A DNA stretch of 64,000 nt, from the NCBI GenBank assembly GCA_036345935.2, contig JADWOT020000007.1:10191990-10255989 (forward strand), read 5' to 3'. This DNA comes from Taenia hydatigena (Eukaryota; Platyhelminthes; Cestoda; Cyclophyllidea; Taeniidae). Below are positions 1 through 10,589 of this stretch, one piece after another; position 1 is the first letter of the stretch; each line of letters opens with the position of its first letter. Below the pieces are notes generated by a model, which had not been told where the DNA came from, ran no database searches, and saw nothing but the letters and a program-made list of their open reading frames with translations. The translations under genes and the position numbers were made by a program.

Positions 1-515
1 CCGCGTGCTCATCCCCATCCGACCACTGACTCGTCAAAGTCAAGTAGTCGGACAGGTCACATTCCGATTCCTCGTGCTCCATCAACTCGACCTCGTCGTC
101 ATCGTTCTGCGTCTGTTTCTGGCGGCCTCTGGCGCTCTCCTGCGTCTTATTGTCACAGGTGAGGCCTGAGCAAGGAGAGAAATAGGAATGAGTGAATGTG
201 AGCAGAGGAAGCTGAGTAAAGAATGAAGGCTGCGATGGGAAGGAGGAGGAAGAGGAGGAGGAGGAGGCACTTACCGGTATGCTTGGTGACGTCGTTGAGG
301 GATGCATGAGTGGGAACGGAGCCAGGAGAGAAGAGGGAGACGAAGGAGGAGGTGCGAAATGGGAGAGATAGTGGGCGACTAATTCCGATGGACGAGTAAG
401 ATCTGGTGGGTGGAATGCTTTTCCACGTTGCCGCCAGTCGTGGTTGCCACAACCTCAATGCTAGCGCTGGCGGTGAGAAAGAGGGTGGTAGTGGGGTTGG
501 GCGCCTCTGATGTGC
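1..515 (-). CDS. Mirror-image left copy of unknown four-exon gene (5' part, runs off window)
   Basis: Each base x pairs with base 1117-x on the other strand, without indels. This makes the segment an inverted copy of 602-1116. It carries exon 1 of the unknown gene on the minus strand, ending at 275 with a GTAAGTG donor. An intron occupies 166-274, and exon 2 runs from 165 past the left edge. The reading frame matches the right-hand copy, including the acidic stretch with DDDEVEL. The two copies would be transcribed divergently from the 86-bp spacer at 516-601. No in-frame ATG is visible in exon 1. The 3' exons lie outside the window, so integrity cannot be judged. The family is not recognised. 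Confidence 0.5.
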
Positions 516-601
516 ACTTGCATCTACAACAACAACAACAATTAGAGGGAGGAAGCGCTTAAGGCGAGTGTGCACTGCTATTGCTGCAAGTGATAAAGCA
601 G
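516..601. repeat. Palindrome spacer; member of a dispersed repeat
   Basis: This 86-bp spacer holds a short CAA repeat and lies between two divergent gene copies, so it would be their shared 5' flank. The same sequence occurs in reverse orientation at about 32420-32485, upstream of the second gene copy. A diverged copy in the same orientation lies at about 14425-14505. At 32.4 kb it is continuous with the gene's 5' end, which suggests that the left arm of the palindrome is the original and the right arm the inverted duplicate. Confidence 0.6.
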
Positions 602-1703
602 GCACATCAGAGGCGCCCAACCCCACTACCACCCTCTTTCTCACCGCCAGCGCTAGCATTGAGGTTGTGGCAACCACGACTGGCGGCAACGTGGAAAAGC
701 ATTCCACCCACCAGATCTTACTCGTCCATCGGAATTAGTCGCCCACTATCTCTCCCATTTCGCACCTCCTCCTTCGTCTCCCTCTTCTCTCCTGGCTCCG
801 TTCCCACTCATGCATCCCTCAACGACGTCACCAAGCATACCGGTAAGTGCCTCCTCCTCCTCCTCTTCCTCCTCCTTCCCATCGCAGCCTTCATTCTTTA
901 CTCAGCTTCCTCTGCTCACATTCACTCATTCCTATTTCTCTCCTTGCTCAGGCCTCACCTGTGACAATAAGACGCAGGAGAGCGCCAGAGGCCGCCAGAA
1001 ACAGACGCAGAACGATGACGACGAGGTCGAGTTGATGGAGCACGAGGAATCGGAATGTGACCTGTCCGACTACTTGACTTTGACGAGTCAGTGGTCGGAT
1101 GGGGATGAGCACGCGGAGTGGTGGCAGTTGCCACCCTCCCGGATGGAATCAGATTCTCCCACGTCGTCATCGCTCACCACAGTGACACCATTGCAAACGG
1201 CGAGCCAACTCTCGATCACGCGGGGAGCGACGGAGGAGGTAGGTGTGGAATTCGAGGCTGAGGTAGAGCCAGGTGAAGGGAAGGAGGAGGGTGGAGGAAA
1301 AGGGGATGTGGATATGGTGAGGCGATCGCAAGAGGGAAAATACAGGACTCTGTGCAACTTAATCGACTCTGGTGAGTGACTCTAATACTTGTGCCATCGC
1401 ACTTAGAACCCATTAGATTATCCAGCCATCCAGTGCTTGCCTTAATACTTGAGCCAAGAGCTCACTTGTTGCACTTCTCTTGTCCTAGCCAAGCATCCGC
1501 TTCCTCTAACTCGTCTGCTTCCTTCGGTAAGCTTGCACTCTTTACTTCATCCTCCCGTTTACCATGTCAATGTCTTTCCCACCCAAGAGAACACACTTTC
1601 TTCTTCTCCTTCCACTCTTCTTTCACTGCAGTGGTTCAAACGACTGAGGAGGCGTCTCCGCTACCTCTTTTCTCAGTGCTACTGCTGCAATCGCTGTACT
1701 TAA
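602..1703 (+). CDS. Unknown four-exon gene, copy A (acidic middle, basic Cys-rich tail)
   Basis: Four phase-compatible exons can be read: up to 842 (GTAAGTG donor), 952-1371 (GTGAGTG donor), 1489-1526 (GTAAGC donor) and 1632-1703 (TAA stop). The acceptors are gctcag, tcctag and actgcag. Exon 1 is Ser/Pro-rich. Exon 2 is strongly acidic, with DDDEVELMEHEESECDLSDY followed by a Trp-containing segment. The last exon encodes a tail of 23 residues, WFKRLRRRLRYLF followed by five Cys in its last nine residues; this tail is basic and amphipathic and could be membrane-associated or palmitoylated. No ATG lies in the exon 1 frame. The codon equivalent to the ATG of copy B is AGG (662-664), so the start may be the in-frame ATG at 1035 or lie further upstream. 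An alternative frame gives a 38-residue ORF from ATG 810 across the first intron. Family and function are unknown. Confidence 0.55.
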
Positions 1704-1873
1704 CCCCAATTTAGCTGAGTGATTCCCCAATTCTTAAACCAATTCATCGAGCAGTGATTTGATGATTTGACTGACTAGTTGATTAATTTTGTTTGACTGA
1801 TTAATTGAATGGTTTACCCATACCCTTGCTTTTTTGCATCTATTTGACCCGTTCATTCGTTTAGCTGATTATT

Positions 1874-1879
1874 AATAAA
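1874..1879 (+). terminator. Poly(A) signal AATAAA of copy A
   Basis: AATAAA lies 170 bp after the stop at 1703, and the equivalent position of the duplicate (33752-33757) keeps the same hexamer. Confidence 0.5.
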
Positions 1880-3615
1880 GTGATTGCGCGTTTTAATTAC
1901 CAGTCCGCCAAAGCACTGAGGGGTAGTAGATTGATTCGATCCGTGAAGACAGAATTGAGGTCGCGGCACCGGTTCTCGAATGTCTACCAGCTTAGTACCA
2001 CTCTTTAGCCCCTTTCTCTCCGGTTAATAAGAGTGCCTGCGAAATCTCTTGCTCGTGAGTTCCTTCCTCTTTCTTTTGCATGGAAATTCTGTGGTCGGCA
2101 CCGTGGACTCTTAACGCATTTCATACGTCACCAACAAGTTGTGATGGCTGAGGTCGGAGGTTCTTCGATGCCTAAGTGTTTTGATTTACTCTTGACTACA
2201 GGAAACGGGACCATTCTGGATCGCCACCATCCCCTTCAAGTAATGTAGGCAACCCGAAGCCTTACTGCGTGCATACCCCATTACTTGGTCCTTTTTCTCT
2301 CTCAAGTTAGTTTCAAAATTCTTGCATCATGCCCTATGTAGATAATGTGTCGCCGTGGTTTTCGCAAGATGTGAATCGGTGCAGTCTACCTGTATTTTTG
2401 CTTGCATTTTGAGACATTTTTTAATGAACAGCGTTGCCATTTGTGACTCTCTTCTCTCTCTGTTATGAGATGTGTTGCATCTGGCGGCCAGAAATGTTAA
2501 ACATCACTTTGGTAGTAGTGGCACCTTAAGACTCCGTCAACCCGCTGGCATTCTCGTTGTCGACCCCTGGCCCTCTCTATGAGTTATTTTCTTTCCGATC
2601 GGTAAAATACCCACGCAACAAATTAGACCACTAGTAGATGTGCAGTTTCGGTTTCATGGGTGACGTGGTGGCTAAACCTAGCCAAGATATATAAGCTGGA
2701 TGTTGAACATTTGCGCAGGAATTTCATGCAAGCTAAGCGTTTTTTGTGCAGCAAATATCCATGGTCTAATGCAAACGCAAAGCCTGTCCTTTGTAGTCGT
2801 TGTGTGATCGATTTTCTCCAAAAGTGTGTGAGCTGTATCCCTCAGAAATGGATGGTGAATTGAAGCGCTCACTTAGGCACTTAGGCACTTTAGGCTTACA
2901 AGCTCCATTCGTCTGTGATGAAGAAGGTAAAAGGGCACACAGCCACATTTGTACCCACGCATGTAGCGCTTTTTCGGTTCTGTGTTTGGATATCGCGATA
3001 GATGGCTAATAGTTGCATCCTTGATGCAACTAATACAACCGATCAATGTGATGCGAATTTATATATGCAGCACTGCAAATACTTCGTTACACGTCATTTC
3101 AACGTGAGACGTTCAGTTGCATCCATAGCTGCCCATGCAGAGCGAACGCGTTCTATCAAAATAGATAATAGAGGGCTGATGCTTGCTAAGAGAATATTAT
3201 AGATGCTTAGGCATTGATTAATGTTCTTTCCCCTTTGCGTGTGTCTATGTGTGATTTCTCGAAGCCTTTCCAACCAAAGTGTTTTTCTGGGCTAAATGTC
3301 CTCTCATGTTGTGGCTGCTGATCGTTGCATTCCTACAAACCCTGCCGACAAGCATGGAATGGGCTTGCTGACTGCTCATTGTGATGACTCATGCATGATC
3401 CCATTGGTGTTGGTTATCAGCGCACCTATCAAACGAGCAGATTCTAGCACGTTCTCGTAAGAGGCACATAAACGTTGTGGACTGCATCCACATTGGTGTC
3501 GAATGTTGAAGTAGTATGCAAAAGCACGTTGCTTGATACCGTACAGAAGGGCTAAGGTACCCTTCGCATGGTTAGAAAGACCATACTGCGAGACGTAACT
3601 GTATCCTTCATAGAA

Positions 3616-4870
3616 TGAATTGTTCGAGTAGTTAAACGCACAGTCAAGTGAAGTGTAAATTTTCTACGTGCAATCTGCTATTTTATAAAGATCTCTATTA
3701 AGAAGCTCACGTGCAAGAATTGCTTTGCCCAGCAGAAAATAGGTAGAGCTGGAAGACCTTTTCTCTTGCGAGCAAATTGAAGACTACGGTGATAGATTCT
3801 GAGACTAGTTTAGCCACGCATCTAAACGATTGGCTAAAATTCCGAAGTTATGGCCGAGCAGTTCTGCCTGATTTCAGTGCAATAACCATATGCTTGAGCG
3901 GCTAGACCGCTATAAAGTAAAATTTGCTTTAAAAAACCGCAAATATACCAGCGATCTGGGGCTGTCACTGCGTCCATGATGACTGTTAGACGCGTTTAGA
4001 GGAAGCGCGTAAATGAGATTTTAAAATGCAAACAAGTTCGACAGAACTATTACACTAAGTGAATACCATTACCCATGGTCCCGAAGAACCGCCTTGTTTT
4101 TCTCATGTATGGACTCAATGTAGGCTCTTGTGAAGGCATGTGCACAACATTTTGGCATGACAAGTTTTGATGGCAAATGGTGTTGCCATTTATTTGTATG
4201 CCGGTTATAACTGGATGAAAGAACTAGCGATGGTGTCATAAGCTCTGCATGACCATGTGAAATGGCACCTAAAAGCAATGCCACCCGCTCTTCCCTTATT
4301 CTGCCGTATACTATGCGCAGCAAAGAGTTGCTGTGGAGGAATGGCTTCGAGGATGGTTGGTCAGCCTCCTGCGTCAGGCATTACATGTTGAGCAGAGCCA
4401 AAGGAAACACTCATGAGTTAACTGTAATGACTAAAGTGATGACTGACCGCGACATCAATTATTTCTCCTACCAAATTAGCCACCTCAAATTGGTGAGACA
4501 GACGCTCCCTGACGTTTGGTTTTGACGCAATAACCAAATGTTTACTCCAATGTTGGAGAGTGTTCAGGCAAACTGTCCATAAGCATCATTTAAGACCAAT
4601 CAGGAAGGACATTTGGCTTTAAATACAAAGCTTAGTTGATCTTCCTTTGCAATAGTATCGGTAAATTAACATCGAGGAAATTCATTTTTACAATCAACTC
4701 GATGACCTTGGATAGCAATTTCAGTTTTGTTTGTGCAAATGACGGAATAAAAAGAGGAACCGCTTCCAAAGGACTTTAGATAAAGTAGCGACCAACAAAA
4801 ATCTAACTAAGCAGTGATCCAAGAACTTTAAGACGCGTTTACTTGATAACTATTAAGTGAAAATCAGGTG
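3616..4870. other. Stretch with no supported gene
   Basis: AT-rich sequence between the duplication and a tRNA-like relic. An 87-codon ORF at 4262-4525 overlaps an antisense one. Neither has splice context or recognisable motifs. Confidence 0.4.
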
Positions 4871-4872
4871 TC

Positions 4873-4945
4873 GGGCCCAACCAAAATCTGAACCCGGAAG
4901 CTTACGTACCTCATGTCAAAACCATACCACAGAACCGCTGGACCC
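4873..4945 (-). pseudogene. tRNA-derived relic (tRNA-Glu-like)
   Basis: On the minus strand, GGGTCCA and TGGGCCC form a seven-pair acceptor stem with one wobble. AGCGGTT resembles the A-box region of tRNA-Glu. CCGGGTTCAGATTTTGG gives a T arm closed by two standard pairs and three G-T pairs, with a near-consensus B box. The anticodon stem does not pair convincingly, so this is a tRNA pseudogene or SINE head rather than a working tRNA. Confidence 0.45.
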
Positions 4946-5587
4946 TGTTGTTGCCTTAAGTTAATGAATAACCACAATTTTAAGCGTGTGCGCTTGGTTG
5001 GCCTTCGAACTTAAGTGGCGTTCTGGCTGGTTAACCGGTAAGCCCTCGGTTACCTCAGGGCAAAGCTTGCGGGGTCGTGGTGTCATACGTTTGCAGCAAC
5101 ACAATTTGACAATATTTTCAGGCAGGCGCAAGCTTTGGAGAAGTACGATTAGCCTGCAAGTGCTGCGATCCGAAACATGCTTTGTTCGACTAAGCTGCGA
5201 CCACTCCTGCTTGCTAGAGGTTGCGAAAAATCGACAAAAGGAACAACATGTTAAAATTAGCTATGAAAATGATGTGATAGGGGAGTGAAAATGTAAGCAC
5301 TGCGAAGATATGTGAAGTAAACAAAGGGCGTGGAAAGGTGTGAAGGGCACCCAGAACCTCAAATGGGGAATAAAATATTTCGAGGAGCCAATTATTACGG
5401 AAAAATAGTAAAACCTATGGGAGTGAGGAGGAGTGATGCAAACTGAGCCGAAATTGTTTTGCTGCATTGCTTGGGTGGTAGAATTGATAAGGTGGTAGGA
5501 TAAAGAACTAAAAACATTGTGCAGTCGGGTGGGTATCCATCCTTGGCAAGATAATTAGGCTAAGTGTTTGAAAAGTCGCGGATCCAG

Positions 5588-5657
5588 CCCGCATGACCTG
5601 GTAGATGAGGCGTCTGCCTCCTAAGTAGAAGATTGTGGGTTCGTGTCCTACCGTGGG
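5588..5657 (+). pseudogene. tRNA-derived relic or SINE head (tRNA-Arg(CCT)-like)
   Basis: TCTGC-CTCCTAA-GTAGA forms an anticodon arm with CCT in the loop. GTGGGTTCGTGTCCTAC forms a good T arm with a consensus B box. The acceptor stem pairs for only about five of seven positions (CCCGC with GTGGG), and the D arm is poor. About 190 bp of unrelated sequence follows, as in a tRNA-derived SINE. Confidence 0.45.
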
Positions 5658-5659
5658 TG

Positions 5660-8600
5660 TCCTGTTCACCAATGTACCAATTCGTTTGCGGTAGTGCCAA
5701 GTGTCCAAAAGTGTGCGTGGTCGCAGAGTGTGGACAAATAGAGGAAGAAGCTTGCTGCTCCATACGTGAGCACAAGTGCGCACTTAGCTGTGTTGCAAAG
5801 GTTCTAAATTATCCACGCCCGCATAAGATTAAAATCATTTTGCTAAAATATTGCAACAATGCCAAATCTGTGTGCCTTTAAGTGTAATAAATCCAAAACG
5901 CTTTTGAACAAGTGATTGTGTGCATATTTACGCTCAATATGCACGAATTTATGGGACCAAATACAAGTGTTAATATGCATGCTTCCTCTAAACGCTGCTT
6001 CAATATGATTTTCTTTGTTTCAAGATGACATGTAAACAAGGATTCCAAAGTCGAGCAGGGAAACATAAACCATTATTTGCTAATATGGCGCCCTGACTCC
6101 CCCTTGCACACCAATGATGATGTAGCCCTCAGGCGGAGTATCGACATTTGGCTTACAAAGAAGGGCTATGACTTCTGGTGTAGCCCACAGGCTAGTTCGC
6201 TCAGCCAATGCAAAGTGTTCGACTAGGTGCGCATTACCGAGACCGAAACATAACTAACCTCATGTCTCAGTCACCGCAACGAACTCGGCGTTAAATTGAA
6301 GACATTTATGAGAAAATCGCACCAGACATTAAATTTTATACGGCTAAAGGGATATCTTGCCAGGTCGTCACCCATCTTTCGATTTCGACTCGGGTTCAGG
6401 GACGAGGAACTTTGCTGACTATTGCGCTCGTCTACAGCCAGACGCAAGAAAATATGCCAAAAATCGGATTTACGAACCAGGTATGGGATCTAACCCAGCT
6501 CTCCACTGATAGACTCTCGCGCACGTTAACATTGCTGACGACTTTACGCACAAACGGTAAGAAAACTCAACAGCGATTTTTCAAGGTGGTAGCGATTATG
6601 TCGCCTCGGTAGTTAATAGCTTTCTAGCGGAACATGGATGTTGGGTAGCTGCCGATTGGAGGTAACGTCGTTGTCAGCCACCCGGTTATGGGTCGTCAGC
6701 GGCTCGTCAATTGGTAGCGTATGTACTCCATCCGCCTCGACGATAGAAATCAGAATGGATGACCCTCAAGATCGGATTAGCTTTCCGCTGCTACCAGTGC
6801 GGATTGGATTCAAGTCATTTTACTGCATTCCATACGCATACCAGCTATCTTTCCCAAAAAAAGTATAGCAGATCTCCTCAATAAAGCCGTGTGTGAACCT
6901 CTTCGATAGTAAGGCGACAGCCTCAACACTGAACTTCCTTGAGAAGTTAACTTTTATTGCCTTCCTGACCCCAAAGCACTTTCAACAAAGATCGCAAGGG
7001 AAAGCTCGTCTCAATCCAAGGTCAATAAAGTCAGTTGCGTTTTGCTGTTAATAAAACGTTTCTTTGAGCTGGAGGTTAACGAATCCTGACGTCCTAAATA
7101 AGAAAATGGGTAATTTTTGAAAGGTCTGGCTGCCGTGCGTATTTAGGTCCCCTCTTGAGTCAGGTCTACGTTAGTAAATGTAATTCCAGCATATATCTGT
7201 TGTCATGTCCATGACTACCGCTGGGAGTTAAGTGAGTGCCCTATTGGTCATCCGCGCCTCTCAAAGTTTGACTCTATTTTTACCTTCGCACCCACGCAAA
7301 ACGGCAGCAATGGGAAAGCTAGCAAAAGGAACTCAGCTACTGTGATGCCTGTTTAGAACGTCTTCGGACCAACTATTTTGAAGTAAGAAGCAGTGGATAG
7401 ACTTGCTAATGACGAATTCGTGGCCGCTATGGCAATTGGCGGCCTTGTTAATGGGTCTGACCACCAGGTCCCAAGCCACGGATGAAAGTCCCCTCCGATT
7501 CGTCCAACACGACTAACGAATTTTCGCTGTTATTCTAACTCCTTGTAAATGCGAGCAGAGGGGTCGCAATGTGTGATTGTAATTGGGCAGCAGGGAGAAG
7601 CAGTTTCTGTGCAGGTGGATGTAGCATTCCTAATTTAAAAATGAAGGGATTAGAAAGACAAAGAGTAGACCGCCAGTATGGTGACTCATTTTTTGGCTGA
7701 AATGCAAGCAGCACATGGCAGCACTAGCGGCCACTTCAACGACCGATCTAAGGTTCCTAGTGACTGCTGCTTTATAATTAACATGTTTGGAGCCAACATA
7801 CTTTGGCATTAACGCAGAGAAACATAGAATGCCCATTTCACCTCATTATTGCAGTTTCTATCAAAGGGCGTTTTTATGCCACACAACAATATTGAAACCT
7901 CGAAATAAGGCAATGATCAAGGGGCTCGTGCATCGTCGCTTCTTTTAAATTTTACAGTTCTTCGTTTTCACCATTAATAGTGGCTGGGCGCTCTGATTTA
8001 CTTACCTCAGTCATGCGGCTCTGAGCGTTCAGGGAATGACTGGGTTATGTTACACACAGTAGGGTTTGATGAATTTGCACCGAATCGTTATAAAATATGC
8101 GGCTGAGATTCTCGCATTGGTACACGCATGACTTGATTTTTGTGCAAGCAAAATCTGCCGCTGATAAATATTAAGCATCCCTATGCATTGGAAAACCTAA
8201 GAAGCAATAGAAATAGCAAAAGAAAAAGCTTCAAAACAGAAAACCAGACAAAAGAACAGAACCCACGATGCACACATCTTTAAATCCCGCGAGTTTCCAA
8301 GAAAGCCGTAGAGGTGGTTTAGCAATGTACTCATTGGTTTCGCTTTGAAGAGTAATCGATAATAAAATCTTTGAAAGTGGCTTAATTGAAATGAATTCCC
8401 TATTGTGTTAGATTAAATTTTGCATTGGTTTCACAGTACTTTTAAGTTCTCAGAACTCTTACATCACTGCTATATTTTTAAATAGCCCTTTAAAACCATT
8501 TTGCTACTGTAGTAACAACTGGAAGTGGGATCTGAGAAAGCACATTGAAATTATGCACGGCAGAGAAGGGAAGGTGGTAATCTTAAGTAATGAGGAGACT

Positions 8601-10187
8601 CGTCGTACCCTTGATCAGCACAAGGCAAATAAACGACAGGGTCAATATCGATTGCTTTGTTGCTCAACTACGGATGTCTCGAGTGAGCCTTCGACATCAT
8701 GGTAATGCTATGTCTCGGAGGCCCCAAGAGATACCGCCGTCTCATCTGACCACAATACCTCTAGGCCGGCCAGCAATGACAGCACGAAACTAGAATCTCT
8801 TTAAGAAATCGATGCACGCACCCCTCTGAACCCACACTGATATCAGCCCCAGCCTAGTCTAGTCCACTGCTAACTCCTTTTCTCTCAATTTACACCAAAG
8901 GCATTCGGAAAAGTAGTGCAGCCTCTACCAAGGATGGTGTCACATAGCCTTGAGGTCTCTAAATAGGCCAAGGTACGGTAAAGCAAATTTTGTATGGCCA
9001 CACGCCGTGCATTACTTATTCTGTGAGAATTGTCTTAGCACTCCTTTTACCTGAGTAGGTGATGGAGGTGCTACGACCGTGTGGTAAACATAGGCTGTCT
9101 GCCTCTCTGATTTAATTCCCTGCCAGGTGGAAGTGTTTATTCGAATTGGAAAATTCTACCCACAGCAAAACAGCAAGTGTGCAGGCCTGAAAACGAACAA
9201 AATAGCCAGTTAACTGACCACTTTTAATGATCATGACCAAAACTCTTTAATTAGGAAGAGCAAAGTGCAGATACGAGCTAGAAAGTTTGTAGCTGATGTA
9301 GGAATGTATTCCTTCCTTTCTACCCACCAGTGCTCTGGTGAGATGCCTTTAGAGGCTAACAGCAAAATCGGCTCAAGAGCTTGGCCTTCTGAATGTCTGA
9401 GGACTAGTTGAATGCCTGAATGCGTCAACGAACTAATAAATAGAAGAATAAGAATAACCGATTGCAGTGTAAGAGTTAAAGCCTACAATCAAACACAAAC
9501 CTCTCGCCATTTTGCCCTCCCTGGCAATAACAGCAAGCCCTTTGTTTTTGAACCAAATTAATTGTTTCCTAATTTGACTAAAGCCAATCGGAGAACATGT
9601 GCAAGCAAAGAAAATAACTCACAGCCACTGGAGCCCCTAAACACGTCTCTATGACTCTCTGAAGATAGACACTTTCCTCGATTGGACTTAGGTGGAAGCT
9701 CTTACTCCTCGAATGACTGAGTTAAGCATTTTGACTTAAATAGGCACGACTGACCAATGTGTGGGAGCGACCCTAACTGCCAATTAGAAACGTACCTAAG
9801 TTCAATCACCACGCGTTCAACCAATGGTGTGGCTGCCTCTTGTGCGCGATTTGATTGGTTTAAAGAGCATATCATTCCTTCCGCACCCAGCCTGACTTTT
9901 AGATTGCTGTTTAGTGCAGAAAATTTAATATACCCATTCATGGTGAAAAATGACTAGCATTACTAGAGATCAGCCAACGCATTTTTCCGCAGGACGGTGG
10001 GTGTGTGCATATGTGACAATTGATTCGGTTGTGCATTTTAGAGGTGAAGCTTAGCTGCTATCGATTTTGTCTTCCTCCAACAGTTTGACTGGATTTCCTT
10101 TTTCTAGGAACCGTAGGATCGAAATGATGACCACAGTTGTACTAGGATTCTAACTCTTCAACTAGAGGCTAAAATGATCTCTACCAA
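5660..10187. other. Long stretch without a supported gene
   Basis: Scattered ORFs of 60-80 codons occur in overlapping frames. A slightly GC-richer part at 6100-6870 has a 52-codon open segment (about 6353-6508, with FDFDSGSGTRNFADYC) and an ORF at 6638-6868. It may be a decayed coding element, but I cannot name it. Nothing else is supported. Confidence 0.35.
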
Positions 10188-10398
10188 GTGCCGTTTTGCT
10201 TCTGTTTGGGCCAAAGGCATCCTACGCGCCCCAAGGCAGTAATAACAGGCCAAAAAGGCCTTTCCTGTCATTTTAAAAGTTATTTGCCTTTTAACAAATC
10301 TTTTGAGTTCTCTGAATCAATGCCAAATGCATTCACGCATCAGGTGCCTAATCTTGGACCCTTCCACGTTGAAGGGTGCTTAATTGGAGTGACTACAG

Positions 10399-10436
<38 letters not shown>
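10399..10436 (+). repeat. Homopolymer of 38 C residues
   Basis: An uninterrupted C run that creates an artificial polyproline stretch in an overlapping ORF (10188-10646). The G-rich strand could form a quadruplex and the C strand an i-motif. Its length in an assembly is unreliable. Confidence 0.95.
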
Positions 10437-10438
<2 letters not shown>

Positions 10439-10521
10439 AAATGACTGTTTGACCATGCAAGCGATTGTAACTACCAGTTTATCAATAATTGGGTCATCGA
10501 ATTACGTCGCATTGTTTGCAG

Positions 10522-10583
10522 TTGGAAAGATGGTCGAGGAGTGGAGGCGCAACGATCGTCGTCGCGATAGGCAGAGGATGAAG
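10522..10583 (+). CDS. Candidate internal exon, Arg-rich
   Basis: A good acceptor (ttgtttgcag) is followed by 62 nt reading GKMVEEWRRNDRRRDRQRMK and a GTGAGG donor. The segment is GC-richer than its flanks. It is charged and helix-forming, but no family is recognised. The exon would end in phase 0. No phase-matching neighbour was found with certainty. Confidence 0.3.
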
Positions 10584-10589
10584 GTGAGG

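Larger units (their letters stand above)
581..3615 (+). repeat. Segmental duplication, copy A (~3 kb)
   Basis: The block is directly repeated at 32420-35880. It includes the four-exon gene and about 1.9 kb of 3' flank in which I see no gene of its own. Similarity is roughly 85-90% by eye and continues to about 3615, where the sequences diverge after the shared 'cgtaact'. Copy B contains an extra ~345 bp (34778-35123) relative to this copy. Confidence 0.8.

Noticed and set aside
153..707. 184-codon minus-strand ORF crossing the palindrome centre
   Set aside because: It reads through the exon 1 sequence of the left copy, the spacer, and antisense of the right copy. It is a product of the palindrome.
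955..1413. Minus-strand ORFs opposite exon 2 of the unknown gene
   Set aside because: They are antisense shadows of an acidic, spliced plus-strand exon with matching donor and acceptor phases.
5633..5881. 82-codon ORF over the tRNA-Arg-like relic
   Set aside because: It begins inside the tRNA-derived sequence and has no splice or domain support.
6100..7500. Retrotransposon polymerase or integrase relic
   Set aside because: Raised GC and short open segments only. I found no reverse transcriptase or integrase motif.
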